A stretch of 64,000 nt of DNA from Mucidula mucida (Eukaryota; Basidiomycota; Agaricomycetes; Agaricales; Physalacriaceae): positions 218,608 to 282,607 of the forward strand of contig JADNYV010000036.1 of the NCBI GenBank assembly GCA_015501055.1, in the 5' to 3' direction. The position numbers and the translations under genes were made by a program. The notes under the pieces were generated by a model. The model made no database searches. It had not been told where the DNA came from and worked only from the letters and a program-made list of their open reading frames with translations. Positions 36,431 through 48,429 of this stretch are shown here, one piece after another; within the stretch, counting starts at the first letter, position 1; every line of letters begins with the position of its first letter.

Positions 36431-38676
36431 TCAGTTTTGCAATGAATGATATGAGGCTTGTATATTTGTGAGTTGATATCCTATAGACACCATAAGTAAA
36501 CAGGACTTACGTGGCTGAGCGTACTCACTCATGAACGGCGACTCAGGCGAGAAAAAGTAGAGCAACTGGAAGCCAACACGGATCGTCGCGTCAATGCCCT
36601 CCTCGGTAAAGTCCTTCGAGTCCTCCAGAAGTGCATGAGAACTCCGAAGACGCAGAATCTCGTCTATCAGTGCCCGTATAGCAATCATGAGAAGCGTCTA
36701 GAGAAGGTGGTGAGTCAGAAAATACTACGAGAAGAGAGCATGATACTCACCCCCGTGATCGGATTGGTACACGTAGAGTCCTTGAGCAGCGAGAAGGCCC
36801 AGTGGATCATCGTATGCGCAGCAACAACACAGTCTCGCCGTGCCCTGAACTCTGACGACGCGGCAACCTCATTCAGCTTGATTGTCGCGGCGAAGACCTG
36901 TGCATGGACAAAGAAGACACTTGGCGACTTGGAGCTGTGTAGAGACGGGAGGTTATGCCCGATTTGAACAACCAATCGGTTCAAGATTTGGTATGTGTTT
37001 GGAAAATTTTGCGTATTCCGACCTACCAGGAGGAAGGGGATCAGCTTTGACGCCTCGGTCAAACATGAAACCACGTACCGGCATTCCATTGCCCAGAAAA
37101 GAATGTGACCTGCTGAAGAAGTATAGCCGCCTGCGCAGTCAACGCCAGCAAGGAAGCTGACACATCGACTTGGTTTGCTTGACGCAAGAAAGCATTGACG
37201 GTCGATGTGGATAGCGGAGGCAGGACGTGCTAAAATAGCATGAATGGGATGGACAGAAAATTTACCAAGTTCACGTACGTGCTCGTATTGTTTCTTGTCG
37301 AGCGGCCATGGCGTATCAATCTGAAAGCCCGGTGCCTCCAGTGGCCCACATACTTCCGATGGCGCGTCTAGAGCTACGGCCAAGTGCTTACAAAGAATGA
37401 CAACTTGCCAGAACCCGTCTATCCGTTCGCCCTCCTCGATGGTCGTTACTGGAGGTGGTAACGTGACCATGCTCGCTTCGTCACCTATACTAGTAGCGGA
37501 TAATATAGTTGGGGCATGCATCTGTTCGGAACGAATCCTGTGCAGTCCGCAGCCCAGAGAGAGCGATAGGGCGCCTCCAGCATGCTGGCGGGCCTCAAGG
37601 AGGTTACCTATTCGGAGGAAGTAGTACGAGAGCAGGACTTCGGCCTGAATGGTCTGCATGTATCGTTCTGGGTGATCCGATGTCAGACCTAGCGCCGCGT
37701 GCTTCAAGGCAATATTGAGCAAATGGCGTTGATCACCCCAGGCTTGATACTCCGCGCTTCGCTCTGAGAGGTGACAGCCCCAGAGATAGATAACCGTTAG
37801 TACCGATGAACACGGTCGTTTGACGTGTCCCAGAGGGAGCGCCAGAGTAGCTGAGTTGTAGAGACTTGATGTATGGAGAAAGAAGCCAAGCTCTGGCGCG
37901 TATCTGAAGAAAATTTCGATGCTGTAGAAGGGTTTGTAATTAGACGCGTGCAGAACGATTGAGATGAAAGAACTTACAAGGTCCGAGCAATATGTGGCGC
38001 CGGTTCCTACAATTTCGAGTCAGCATGATGTGGAGATGAAAGAGAAGTTGGCAAACATCGGAGCTGTAATGAGGCGATTCTGTTCTTCGACCTGAGGAAT
38101 CGGGGGCGCCTGTTTCAATTTATGAGTACCGCAATGATTGTGAAACAGGGAGTACACGCTTACCAGGCGGTGTATCGACTAATGGTGACAGCACCGAGGA
38201 GTAGGGCGAAGAAGTGCTGGTCCACGGAGGGTCGGACGTAGATGGGGACAATGTAGGCAGCCCGTGAGCGTGTGTGAGGGCCTGGGCTGGATCTTCATAG
38301 GGATTGTGCAACAAAATGGGTGACGGAAGTTCTGGCTGCTCGAGGTCTCTCAGTCGAGCCTCAAGCCGAGCAACCTGGTCCTCAAGTTGCTTTGTCCTAG
38401 ACCGCCGCGGACTGTCTGCATATTCACACTCGTCATCTTTGGGATGACGGAGACATGGTCCACATATTGGCTTGGCACCATCGCATTTCTGAAAGTGGGG
38501 TCAGACGTCGGCAGCGAATGAAATCACAAATAGCGACTTGCGATTTTTAGAAATCTAAAAGAAAATTAGTAAGTGTTGTAAGCATTGAAAGACCTTGTTG
38601 CGCACCTGCAGGTCAAGCAAGCTTTTCCTCTTTTTAAAGGCTTTGTATCTGTCGTGTTCTTGGGAGCAGCGGACAT
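36431..38676 (-). CDS. Zn2Cys6 fungal transcription factor
   Basis: Nuclear DNA-binding regulator. Start MSAAPKNTTDTKPLKRGKAC at 38676; the binuclear zinc cluster reads CLTCRFLKIKCDGAKPIC then GPC and ending DDEC, six Cys in all, assembled over three exons including a 13-base micro-exon. A coiled-coil follows (QLEDQVARLEARLRDLE), the usual dimerisation helix. A Ser/Pro linker (about 38130-38310) leads to the fungal-specific transcription factor domain: ERYMQTIQAEVLLSYYFLRIG, GGALSLSLGCGLHRI, ERIDGFWQVVILCKHLAVAL, DTPWPLDKKQYEH. The last exons read ALIDEILRLRSSHALLED and end near SYHSLQN at 36431. Eight or more introns; about 600 residues. Targets unknown; no pathway cluster next to it suggests one. 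Confidence 0.88.
38542..38554 (-). other. 13-base micro-exon followed by a GC-AG intron, in the zinc cluster
   Basis: On the minus strand the exon ATTTCTAAAAATC is bounded by a TTTTAG acceptor and by donor GCAAGT (GC at 38540-38541). It encodes R/FLKI and connects ACLTC to KCDGAKPIC, giving a normal Zn2Cys6 motif. No GT donor in this stretch gives a frame that completes the cluster. Confidence 0.65.
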
Positions 38677-38733
38677 GCAAGGCAATGAGAGTGGAGAGGG
38701 GACGAAATTTTGAAAGAGTCATGCATGGCGGTC

Positions 38734-38741
38734 TTTATATA
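38734..38741 (-). promoter_or_regulatory. TATA box of the transcription factor gene
   Basis: Minus-strand TATATAAA, 58 bases before the ATG at 38676. Confidence 0.5.
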
Positions 38742-41700
38742 GGCAGGGAATCCCGAATGTTCTGGAGGATCACGGATCTGGTCGTCAGAACATTGGCTCC
38801 GCGCAATGTACCTTTTCGTGAGATCTGGATAATGTGAATGCAAAGCTGTGTTGTGGCAGGAAACTGGCCGTTGCTTGGTCGATCATCCGGATAACCGGCT
38901 TCTTACCTGAGTCACATGATCACCTTCCACATTCCGACAACGGCACCACTCCAATGCCTTCCCTGTCCTCGTCATTGCAACCCCACTGTTCATTGGTTAA
39001 CGACGTTTATCTGACCCTTCGGCCGACTCATTCTCTTCTGCTTGATGGACTTTACAGCAGGGTTTATTAGCTGCTTGGTAAACACTGACTTGTCACCTTG
39101 CACATCGGACACACAATCCTTTTCTTAGTGTATTCATCAGCACCTCGGCTTGTCGATTCTCCGCTTCCCGTCTACGAAACTATGACGCATACTATGTAAT
39201 ACCGACCATATCAGCTCGATTCCAGGTTTAGTATTCTGCTTACCTCGCTTCTGAATCGCGACTTCATTTCATGGGAGGCTGTGGATCCTCCGCAGTCGGC
39301 AACTTCCAAGTGACTCACTCCGTCCTCTACCTCGTGTCGTTAGCTTCGGAAGTCTCCACCAAACAACTGCGGATCAAGCATCGGAGCCTTGCCCAATTCT
39401 TTGCCCTGCTCAACATTATCTTTCGAATCCCGTCCTTGTGCGTTGGGCAAAGGGAATGTTGCCTCGAGGTGCTTGCCTGACTCATAACAAGTCATTATGA
39501 CACGCTCCCTCCACTTCCTACGTGCGATTCTGGACCGCCTTCAACGTCACTTCTCCAATCGTAAAGGTATTCTTCGCTTGAAACATCACGCCACATTGTT
39601 ATTCTTTAGTACGGATCCAGGCTTTCCCGATTGGCCTGGGCCTACTATTCTCCAACGTGATCCATAGAGTTACAGCGGGAGCAGAATGTGCCCTGTTGTC
39701 CTCCCGGTTTGTTGACTGCCTGTCCATTCAGCACTGCAATCAGGCACCAGGCACGCACGTCCTGACATCTGATTCTTCAATTCTGTAACTCTAATTGTTC
39801 AATTTCAGACGACCGGTTATGTCGACGCCAATACCCGCTGGTATGCGCTGATCTAGGGGAGGCGAGGCGCTCATTAGCTCGAACAAATCCCTTGGCGGCG
39901 TTCGAACTTTCCTTCTCTCCACATGAATCTGTCACCTAGCATGAATTGCGGAACGTGTGCCGTCGAAGACTGACTCATAGAATTAGGTCTACCATTGCCG
40001 GTGTTTTCGGTGTTAGTTATCGTGTCCTCGAGGTTACTCCCTTCTTCCATGGCTTTCGGACCTGCCGTTTATAACCATGGTTGCAGAACGAATCAAACGA
40101 AGCATCATCTTCCATGCTCCTTCCACTTGCCTTCCACGTACATGTTACGAACATCTGCTCCGCTTCCATACACTGACTCCAACGACTTTCAGTGACATTG
40201 GTTAGACCTATAGGCAGCCGGCGGCCCGCATCGTTTCGATCATCTCACGAACACGGTCGAAGCCAAGCCCCGAGTTCTTAAGAGATGGCATCTGTCAATA
40301 CGCGAGTCTGAGGTGATTGATTTGCAACCTTCTTTGATTGGCATTCAACGCTCAGCCCTGGAACGATGCACGTTAAGCCCTTTTGGCGACGGCCCATATG
40401 ATATGTCCTATCATTCCCATATTACATCTTCGAAGTAGGTCCATGTGGTAGTCGTGTGCCACCGGCAGCAAGACTAGGCCGGGAAAATCAAGGTTGGCGG
40501 AACTCACCCAAACGAGATACTGGATCCAAGTAAGAACTGATCAGAGCAGTTCGGGGAACACTTGGGATCACCTTTGATGTCCGAGGCGGGCAGAGGCGGA
40601 CAGGGCGCGAAATCGTCACTCGGAAGAAGTCTCAACGGACGGTCCAACGTTCAGCGATGACTTAACGCGGGTCGGGAGAACTTAGCGCAATACCCAACCG
40701 TTGAAGGCCGATACCCGAATTTAGCGCATAATAAAGGTGTTTGCATGCCGGAGGGGCGCGTGGACGTGAATTTTTTTCGGGACGCTTGCGAAGACTTCTG
40801 TAAAGTTCAAGACGTCTATCCCCGCTTGGAGCGCTAGTGCGTAGGTCGTTCTCTAGCGAAGCCGCTGGTGCATATGATTGCTATAAAGCCGTCGCCCACA
40901 TCGCCGAGAATGAGTTGGTAGGAAAATTTCGTCGGCACCTAGCACCAATCATATGGATTACCGTTGACATTGTACGAAACTACGAACAATGTGCTTCTCT
41001 CCTTTAGCACGATAGGCTCGGAATTGAGAGAAGCTGTCAGGTGTATTTATACCGGCGTGCTTCAATTGAGACAGCTAACCAAAATGCTGCAATGATCACG
41101 TACTGGGCGCTGCCATACTTTTTGTGCACCATATGGATTCAAGGCGCTGGTCTATACATGAAAACCGAAGACAGGGTCAAAGGAGTTACAATACTGCGAG
41201 CTCGACCGAGGACTTAGTAGCTGAAACGGCTATCGCTGCTGTAAGTCGGAATAAACATGAAGACGGAATGTTCAATGGCCTGAACTTTGTCGAAAAATAG
41301 AGGACGGTCGCATGGCGAAAATGATGCCATGTCTGTGGGCCCTCATGATCACAGAGGTTGATGATTGAATTATTACGCCACAATCAACCAATCAGCGAAG
41401 TACACGCAAGTGAATCCTCATCCTGAGAATCGCATTTATTTGTCATCTAAATCCGGATATGGGCGCAAGTTCTGCGAATTTACAAAATTCTTCCACTGGG
41501 AGGCTATAAAGCCCGGTGGGAGCACAAGTTGTCAGTACGGTCGTTACGTGGACCCGGCGCAGGAAAATACCGCTCGGAGATCCGAAGTGTGTCTTGTCTT
41601 GCTCTTTAAATGATGCGACTTCTCGTGATCGGGACCGTGAAGGAGCAGCTAACCGGATTTAGTGTGAGTGGCGTATATCAGGATCATTAGAATCTAGGGC

Positions 41701-43206
41701 GATATATGAGTCTGTACTGTTTCGTTTACAGACCCTCGAAATTGCTTTGAAGCTCACCATGGAAAGTTTGACCGTTACTCGTCGGTCTATAGCTAAAGAA
41801 ACGTGTTTAATCCTTGGCCACACAACAACTGTACGATTGAAATATTGTGTGGTGCCACCGCCCTTCTACAATCACAACAACACACCCCTCATACACCGTT
41901 TCGGCATACATTCAAAAGTCACCATCAACTTCCTCCCAGTCTACCAGGACGCAGGGATGATCCTAGCATCAAGCGAATTCGAGCCCCTCAGATCTAAATA
42001 ACGAATTTTATAAGAGTCTACTACTATCCAACGTCGTTCACGGAAAGACATTGCTAGGCTCGTCAGCACATTCCAAGAAACGATAGGTACACTCTCCATC
42101 CCAATCTGTAACAGCGGTGGACCCGATCAGAAATAAACACCGAGGAGGAAATCGAGGAGCTGTCGTCCAGGGCACGGGGAGCACAGTAAAGATAACATGA
42201 GCGGTTCTAGAAATCGCATAGCAAGGAAAGTCATGGGAAACCATTCTTGACATGGTAATTTTGGCCACGGACTCGGAGCACGTACTGTACCCCTACAGAA
42301 CATTCCAACGAAGTTCGGCGCGTCTTTCGCTCGGGCTATTACACCATACATGCCAAGATGTAGTGCACGGCGAAGTAGGATGCACATCGCTATCGCTATG
42401 TGTTTAACTGTACGGGGTGATAAGAAACGATCCATGAAGTGGAATCATAGTACCCCGCGAGTATGTGCCCCTGTATGGGAAGGGTCGATGACCTAGTTGT
42501 ACGCCATCAGAGCGTAGGCGCCGATTCATACAAATTGCGCACTGAGAAGAACTGTTAGCGTACAATGGTTGAATGAGAAAACTTGGACAGATTTCGCCGT
42601 TCGGTCACCGGCGATCGCGCCTCCGTGGAGACTTTCTCGTTAAGTCCGGTGCAGTGCAAGCTTAGACACCGCTGAGATCATCAAAAGTCTCAGCTCAACG
42701 TCAGGAGGACGACAGAATGGCTTCAGAAGCAATGTCTCGTCCTACTGTAAAGCGGTGCATATGTGTCGGTACCTTCGCGGTAGATTAGTTCGAAGCTTTA
42801 CTGTCGCCAGCCCGTTATTGAAGTAACGACCATTCGTGATGTGTTGACGAGCATGAAGCTTTCGCGATATTGTGGTCCTGGCTCATGATTCTCAACCAGG
42901 CAGTCCGACAGGTTGGTATTGGAAGCCAGAAACCGACCACTGTTGGGAGTTGTGCAAGTGGTACAGAGGCAGAGGGAACAAGACGCGTCAAAATGGCGTA
43001 GGCGAAACTGTCAGCCAGATGACTTTTGTGGACGCATTGATGAAGGATCAAAGCAAGCGTTCCGCGGACCGCGTTTGCCGCATCCAACCTTGGCTTGCTA
43101 CCTCTGACTTGAACTATGTAAAACCTCTCTCAATGGGCACTCCACGACAAGCTCTGACCGACCCGCCAGCTTCCTTTCGTCGCTCTCACGGGTGTGACCG
43201 TTTTAC
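38742..43206. other. gene-poor stretch of about 4.5 kb
   Basis: No gene recognised on either strand; no open frame above about 120 codons, and none with a known domain. Frames at 42127-42435 (-), 42815-43087 (-) and 42872-43231 (+) overlap on opposite strands. I saw no long terminal repeat, terminal inverted repeat, tRNA or transposase sequence. The right end may include the decayed 3' end of the next gene. Confidence 0.4.
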
Positions 43207-44690
43207 GAGATCCCCATCTCCCCATTTCTAAAACCAATTGTCGCTAGTGCACCGGATATCTTCTTCTTTCTCCACTGGCAGATCCACTGTGGACCAAGCT
43301 CTGTGACTCTCTGGTATGTCCATGACAAGCAGTGGGTGGGAACCGATGTTGGAGACGAGACAGAAAATGATTCTGGGTTTGGCATTGGACAATGATGATG
43401 ATGTATCATAATCTTGGCAAAACCATGCCCAAGTAGTCGGCGCCCTCGATATGTTCCATGGCCAACGCGTCAATAGCACCTTTGACAGGCAGCTCGAGGT
43501 CGGCGGTATCAGGCGAGGACAGGAGTTGCTAGAGGACGGAAGCAAGGAGCTTTCATGTGAGCGATCTAGACGATTTTGAAGGAGTTGAAATCAAAAGCGC
43601 CGGTGACATTGTCGCAATGGTGGCTCGAGTATGACCCATTGGACGACCATCAAGCACCTTCAAGTAGTGATCAGCTTGTGGGACTTCCCAAGGCGGATAT
43701 ACAGGCTGGAGCGCTTGTTCATAAGCCATCGCGCTGTGCTGTACACAAAGTACATCGAGAGCGGGGAGATCGTGATACTCAAGAAAAATGCACGTCCGCG
43801 ATAAACAGCCTACGACGCGCCAAGCTGATAAACGTGGCCAACAGGATGGTGTACACCTGCATGAAGATAACGTAGACGGATTCCTCACGTCTTCCCGCGA
43901 CCATGTCATGAGTATGGCTGCAAATACTGTCAGTACTATCGCGTCATTGCAAATGACCTAACAAGCATACCCTAGCACACGTTGGCGATGAAGACTGCAA
44001 GGCGCTTAATAGGCGCTACACCGAGAAATGGAGCAAACACTCACAAGACAGCCGTACAACGTATCCTTGCACGTCGGGATCGCGATCGCTCTGCGCGATA
44101 CAATCCAGATACCCAATGATCTCGTCGTAGTACGCCTTTTGTGAAGTTTCAAATGATCACTGATCAGAGGACAAATGCTATGAAGAACAGAAAGATTAGT
44201 AGAGTTTTTTAGCTTTGATAATCTGCTTTTCATGCCTTCAGTCGACTCATGCCAGGTGAGAAAGTGGATAGCATAAAAAAGGCGAGACGAACTGGTTTGG
44301 AATTCCTGGCAAATAATTTCCGGTGACGCGTCGGCAACGGTGGCCATCTTCATCAGACGCTTGCTGCTCTTTGTGTAGCGAACTTGGGAGGGATATCGAC
44401 GCTCGACGAGGTTGAACAATGCTTCCTGTCCCAAGTGCCACCCGCACCAGAGTCGAGGCGGTCGCCAACCTGGTATTATGCCAAGCTCACGAAGATGGAA
44501 CGGTATTTCATCCAACGCCAAAGGCGAGGATCGACAGACGAGTGGATAGTCCTTGTAACATGTTTGTCGACTCTGAGCAGTATGTACACGAAAGAGAAAG
44601 AACCTCACCGATGGTGCGTATCTGGCGTGTCCGTTGGGCGGAACGAAGAGAAACTCCACGCGAATCTGATGATGTCTCGGGGGAAGTCAT
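43207..44690 (-). pseudogene. multi-pass membrane protein of unknown function, decayed copy A
   Basis: Best conserved part is DYPLVCRSSPLALDEIPF, GWRPPRLWCGWHLGQEALF and VRYTKSSKRLMKMATVADA (about 44290-44620), followed in other frames by YYDEIIGYLDCIAQSDRD (about 44090), hydrophobic VYVIFMQVYTILLATFISLA (about 43845), TISPLSMYFVYSTARWLMN (about 43740) and GAIDALAMEHIEGADYLGM (about 43440). The stretches are exon-like and suggest a membrane protein, but the reading frame fails: compared with copy B an 8-base deletion near 44664 destroys the start region (the downstream ATG is GTG here), and a one-base change in a T run near 43775 breaks the frame between the two helices. Family function unknown. 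Confidence 0.55.
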
Positions 44691-45149
44691 GTTGTGGTTG
44701 CTGATGAGTTGGGAGTGCATGAACGTCGCTTTAAACAATGAATGGGGTGTCACGAGCGATCTTGCCTTGTGCAGTCATTGAGACTCCATTGTTTGTTTTG
44801 TGTTCGATTTCGTCGGGTTTAAACAACGTAGAGGCAGGCCTTCATCTTGGCTATCGCGATTATTTACCTGATGTTCAATTAGATTGCAGTGAAATAGGAC
44901 TTCGAGTGCGAGGTAGAAGCCAGTTGAACCTTGAGGGCAGAGAGGACAGGTGCGAGGGAGGAAATACATTGGATGATTCAAAAGTACATTTCGATATACT
45001 AAGAGCTGGAATAACTTGGATAACATTACGACGTATGGTGGTTTCATTGGCGTTTGAAGGAATCATGCACGTGTGACAGCGACAGGAGGAGTGGCGGAGG
45101 TATATGTTTTCTTCTGTGGTGCAACTGAAGTTTGTTGCTCTGGAAGCCG

Positions 45150-45797
45150 ACCATTTCAGGAAAAAAATGATAGCAGAGAAGTGCACGTACTGTCTTGCGT
45201 CCAACACCACCTCATAGGGCACAGAACCCATTCTGGGTCCACGCCATTGAATAGTTCTCGCTTGATGCGGTCGATGTAATCGGCTTCTCGAGGAAGCATA
45301 CCTTTGTAGTTGCAGCCGATACTCAAGACCATGTCTGCTCGACCGTCACTGTGCGCGCCATCTACCACTCTAATGAGATGGTGGAACTCTGACGGGATTT
45401 GGAACTCTTCGCATATGAGTTCCGGTAACGCGTCGGCAACGGTGGCAGTCTTCATCAAGCGGTTACTGCCCTTTGTGTAGCGAACTCGGGAGGGATATTG
45501 ACGCTCAACGAGTTCGAACAACGCTTCTTCTCCCAAATGCCACCCGCACCAGAGTCGAGGCGGTCGCCATCCTGGTATGACACTATCCGATTGAAGATAG
45601 AAAGGAACTTCATCCAACGCCAAAGGCGACGATTGACAGACAAATCGATAATCCTGCGGGATAATAGGATGTCAAGTCTGAATAGTACACGAAGGGAAAG
45701 AAGCTCACCGATGGTGCGTATCTGGCGTGTCCGTTGGGCGGTACGAAGAGAAACTCCATGTGACCTTCAGAATCTGATGACGTTTCGGGGGGGACAT
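45150..45797 (-). pseudogene. tandem copy B of the same unknown gene, 5' part only
   Basis: Start at 45797 (MSPPETSSDSEGHMEFLFVP), then after an intron the same exons as copy A: SSPLALDEVPFYLQ, GWRPPRLWCGWHLGEEALF, VRYTKGSNRLMKTATVADA. It continues in one frame (LPELICEEFQIPSEFHHLI, PREADYIDRIKRELFNG, DPEWVLCPMRWCWTQ) to about 45190, where the equivalent of the copy A membrane helices is not found. It therefore looks like a 3'-truncated tandem duplicate lying about 1.1 kb upstream of copy A on the same strand. It keeps an intact start and a TATA-like sequence, so a short product cannot be excluded. Confidence 0.5.
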
Positions 45798-45842
45798 GTT
45801 GGCTTTAGTGAATGATGATGGCAAGAAGAGAACAGCGACGCG

Positions 45843-45850
45843 CTATATAT
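45843..45850 (-). promoter_or_regulatory. TATA-like sequence upstream of copy B
   Basis: CTATATAT on the plus strand (ATATATAG on the minus strand), about 46 bases before the start at 45797. Confidence 0.4.
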
Positions 45851-46577
45851 GTCACGCGTGACACCACCCACCGATCCTTTGTTCATCGACGGTCGTTTCC
45901 TTCCGAAGCCCTGACTCAACTGGTACTGCCATTGTTCACCTAGTTTGGAAATCTCTTTGGATTCTCCTGCCTCAAGGTGCCCTTTGCTTTCCTCTTGGCC
46001 CGACCTTTTGGACGTGCCGGTGTAATACTGATTTTACAACGCCTGGTCAAGTCTAGTGCTGCACCCTGCGCCGGGCCAGTGACCGCCGCCCCACGTCCAC
46101 ACATCGTATAGGTCGCTATACACTCCCTTCTCATCGGGTTTGACTGCACTCTCGTGAGCGTTGTCCGCCTGCAACAGAAGGCGGACATTTGCATAGCTAC
46201 CCCAAGCCGACAAGAATAACACCTTCGTTGTAAGTCCTTCAAGGACGGCGAAAAAAAAGTCACACATAATGAAGCGAAGGCGTTTACCATTGTGTCCGCC
46301 CGTTGTTAGCGCTGGTCCCGTCCTCGATTAAAACGTCGTTGAACACTGCCACAGTCATCAGCTTTGATCTTGGACGCAATTGAATACCTACATCCATTTC
46401 TGTTACTGTCGTTGAAATTGACCAGATGCTGCGAGTCCTGGGTAGGTAGCGGTGTATAGTTCATTCGTCGATCGACTACCTTTGAGAGCAAGATGGGAAA
46501 ACACCAACGATGACATTCTTGTAGTCACGAGCAGAACTCCGCAGATCAATACGAGAAGCTACAGTAGGAACACGATA
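45851..46577. other. intergenic stretch, no gene recognised
   Basis: Two overlapping minus-strand frames at 45940-46290 and 46034-46267 have exon-like composition (for example the second includes SAWGSYANVRLLLQADNAHE), but no family could be assigned and no start or splice context supports them. Confidence 0.4.
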
Positions 46578-48212
46578 TCACAGTTTCCCTTTGTTATCGT
46601 ACTTCCTGTGTACAAACATCGCGATTTCCTCAGCTGAAATCAGAGTCAGCCAGTATACAACTACGAACGGAAACACTTACCCAAAGCATCCGGCTTCTCG
46701 TGGGTAATCAGGTGCGTCGAACCATCTATCAACACGTTTGAACTATTCGCCTTCCTCAACCACGCCCGCAATTGTGTTTGTCCTGGCGCACCGAGCCTAC
46801 ATGGGCATATATCAGCCTCCGCCACGACTTCGTACTCTGAGACTTACTCGACTTCTCCCCGACCAGGAAAGATCCACCTAATCTCAATACTTTCGTCTAG
46901 TTCACCACGGTGCATCCTTACCCACGCCTCCTCCCCACCTGTCCAGGTATCGCTAAACAGAACCGTTTCGTGTACCGGGGACATCTTTAACGCGATATTT
47001 CCATCGGCCGTCTCGTACATGCCGTGTTCGATGTAAGCAGTGAGAACGTCCGGATGCCACCGCTGAAAGAAAGGGGACTGCAAAAGTTGACTACGCGCTT
47101 CATCCCTGTAGAATGGACTCAATTCATTTCCCGCGAAAAGGAGAATAGAAGCAACTTGGAGCGCCAAACCCAACGCCGACCAAGCGCGCCCACAGCCAGG
47201 GTGTTAGAGTTGCCGTCTCGTGTAGCATATGGTGGCTTGGGATAGAGAATAACGGGGTCGACGAGAATAAGGGAAGAAAACAGCGCAGGGTGGTATATAG
47301 CTGCCAACGTTCTATCTGCATACATTAACAAAAGAAGAACTGGAAAAGTAAGGCTACCCACGATACTCCTCCTCCGAAGGAATGGCCAACCATGACGAGC
47401 TTCCGCGACTTGAAGCCTTGACAATAGCGGGCCTGATATTGACGACAAGGAATGCGCGGGACATAAATAGGTAGTTCATCCGTTATCTCCGATGGCAGAT
47501 AATGCACGAGAAAGTGAAGCAGATCGCGAACGGCTTCGTGCCAATGAACTGTTTTTTGAGTCAAAACCCATCTCACTTAGGAAACACAACGTACACATCG
47601 AATTGAGCTTGCCCTTGTTTAAGAGAGCAGAGTCGCCATGTTGAACGGCCTCCCAAACCCATATCTCCGAGATGTTGTGTCTGCGCGCCAACAAAGAGCG
47701 TATCATCGGTTCCCATGTCTACATTGAAGTCAAGTAGAGGGCAGAACTTGAAGCGCAATATCTCGTACCTCTTTGTTGAACCCATTGGCATGTGCGAGGA
47801 ATAGCGTTACGCCCTCGCGGTCCCGTCTCCGACGTACATATCGGTTCAAACAGATCCACAGAAGATCCGTCCTCTGCCCTTTCTTCGCCCTCTTCTCAGT
47901 TTCCCGGAGCTCGCGGAACCGGGCCTCTACTTCCACAAGCACCTTTCGTCTCTCCGCCTTTGTGGCCGTCGCGTCAAATGGCAGCGGCTGTGGCAAGTCG
48001 AAGGCCGGGCCGATCCTGGGGTACGCAGCGGGTACGATATGCGTTGAATGATGCCATTCGTCGGAGAGCCATGGCGGAGAACGTTGAGGAAACGGTAAAG
48101 CAGGGAGCGTCGCTGGTAATGGTGGTGGTTTGAGTTCAAGGAGCGGTGGGTAATTGTATTCGGCCGCGCGTGGCAATTTGGGTTCAACGTAAGGGTACGA
48201 TTCACGGGGCAT
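46578..48212 (-). CDS. alpha/beta hydrolase, LPX1/toxin-biosynthesis-like, intact copy
   Basis: Alpha/beta-fold hydrolase resembling yeast peroxisomal LPX1 and fungal 'toxin biosynthesis' hydrolases; the reaction is probably ester hydrolysis on a lipid, but this is inferred. Start at 48212 (MPRESYPYVEPKLPRAAEYN); features: EWHHSTHIVPAAYPR, LFLAHANGFNKE, oxyanion and nucleophile VMVGHSFGGG, then after an intron STLAAIYHPALFSSLILVDP, QSPFFQRWHPDVLTAYIEHGMYE, WVRMHRGELDESIEIRWIF, catalytic His in LIDGSTHLITHEKP, last exon AEEIAMFVHRKYD and stop TGA 46578-46580. Seven or so GT-AG introns, about 400 residues. No PTS1 tripeptide is seen at the C-terminus (it ends KGKL). Paralogue of the frameshifted copy at 11090-12757. 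It lies 3' of the second DUR3/small-gene arm, same strand. Confidence 0.85.
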
Positions 48213-48429
48213 GAGAACAGATTTGTATGTACCGGTGGACGTCGTTATAAAGATGGAGTTGTTAACACATGACCATAGTTACGGCTTGTTAAAGACCGGA
48301 AAGAAGGATCAGCGATGCAGATCGCGTTCATGAGTGATGTACATTATATAATACTGTATTTCTGTTGATTCAAGGTATGTACCTGAATCAGAATAAGGTC
48401 CTGAGCTCCGATATGAAGTGCTATTGCTC

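Noticed and set aside
38742..43206. Possible transposon in the gene-poor stretch
   Set aside because: No transposase or reverse transcriptase motif, no terminal repeats and no target-site duplication could be seen.
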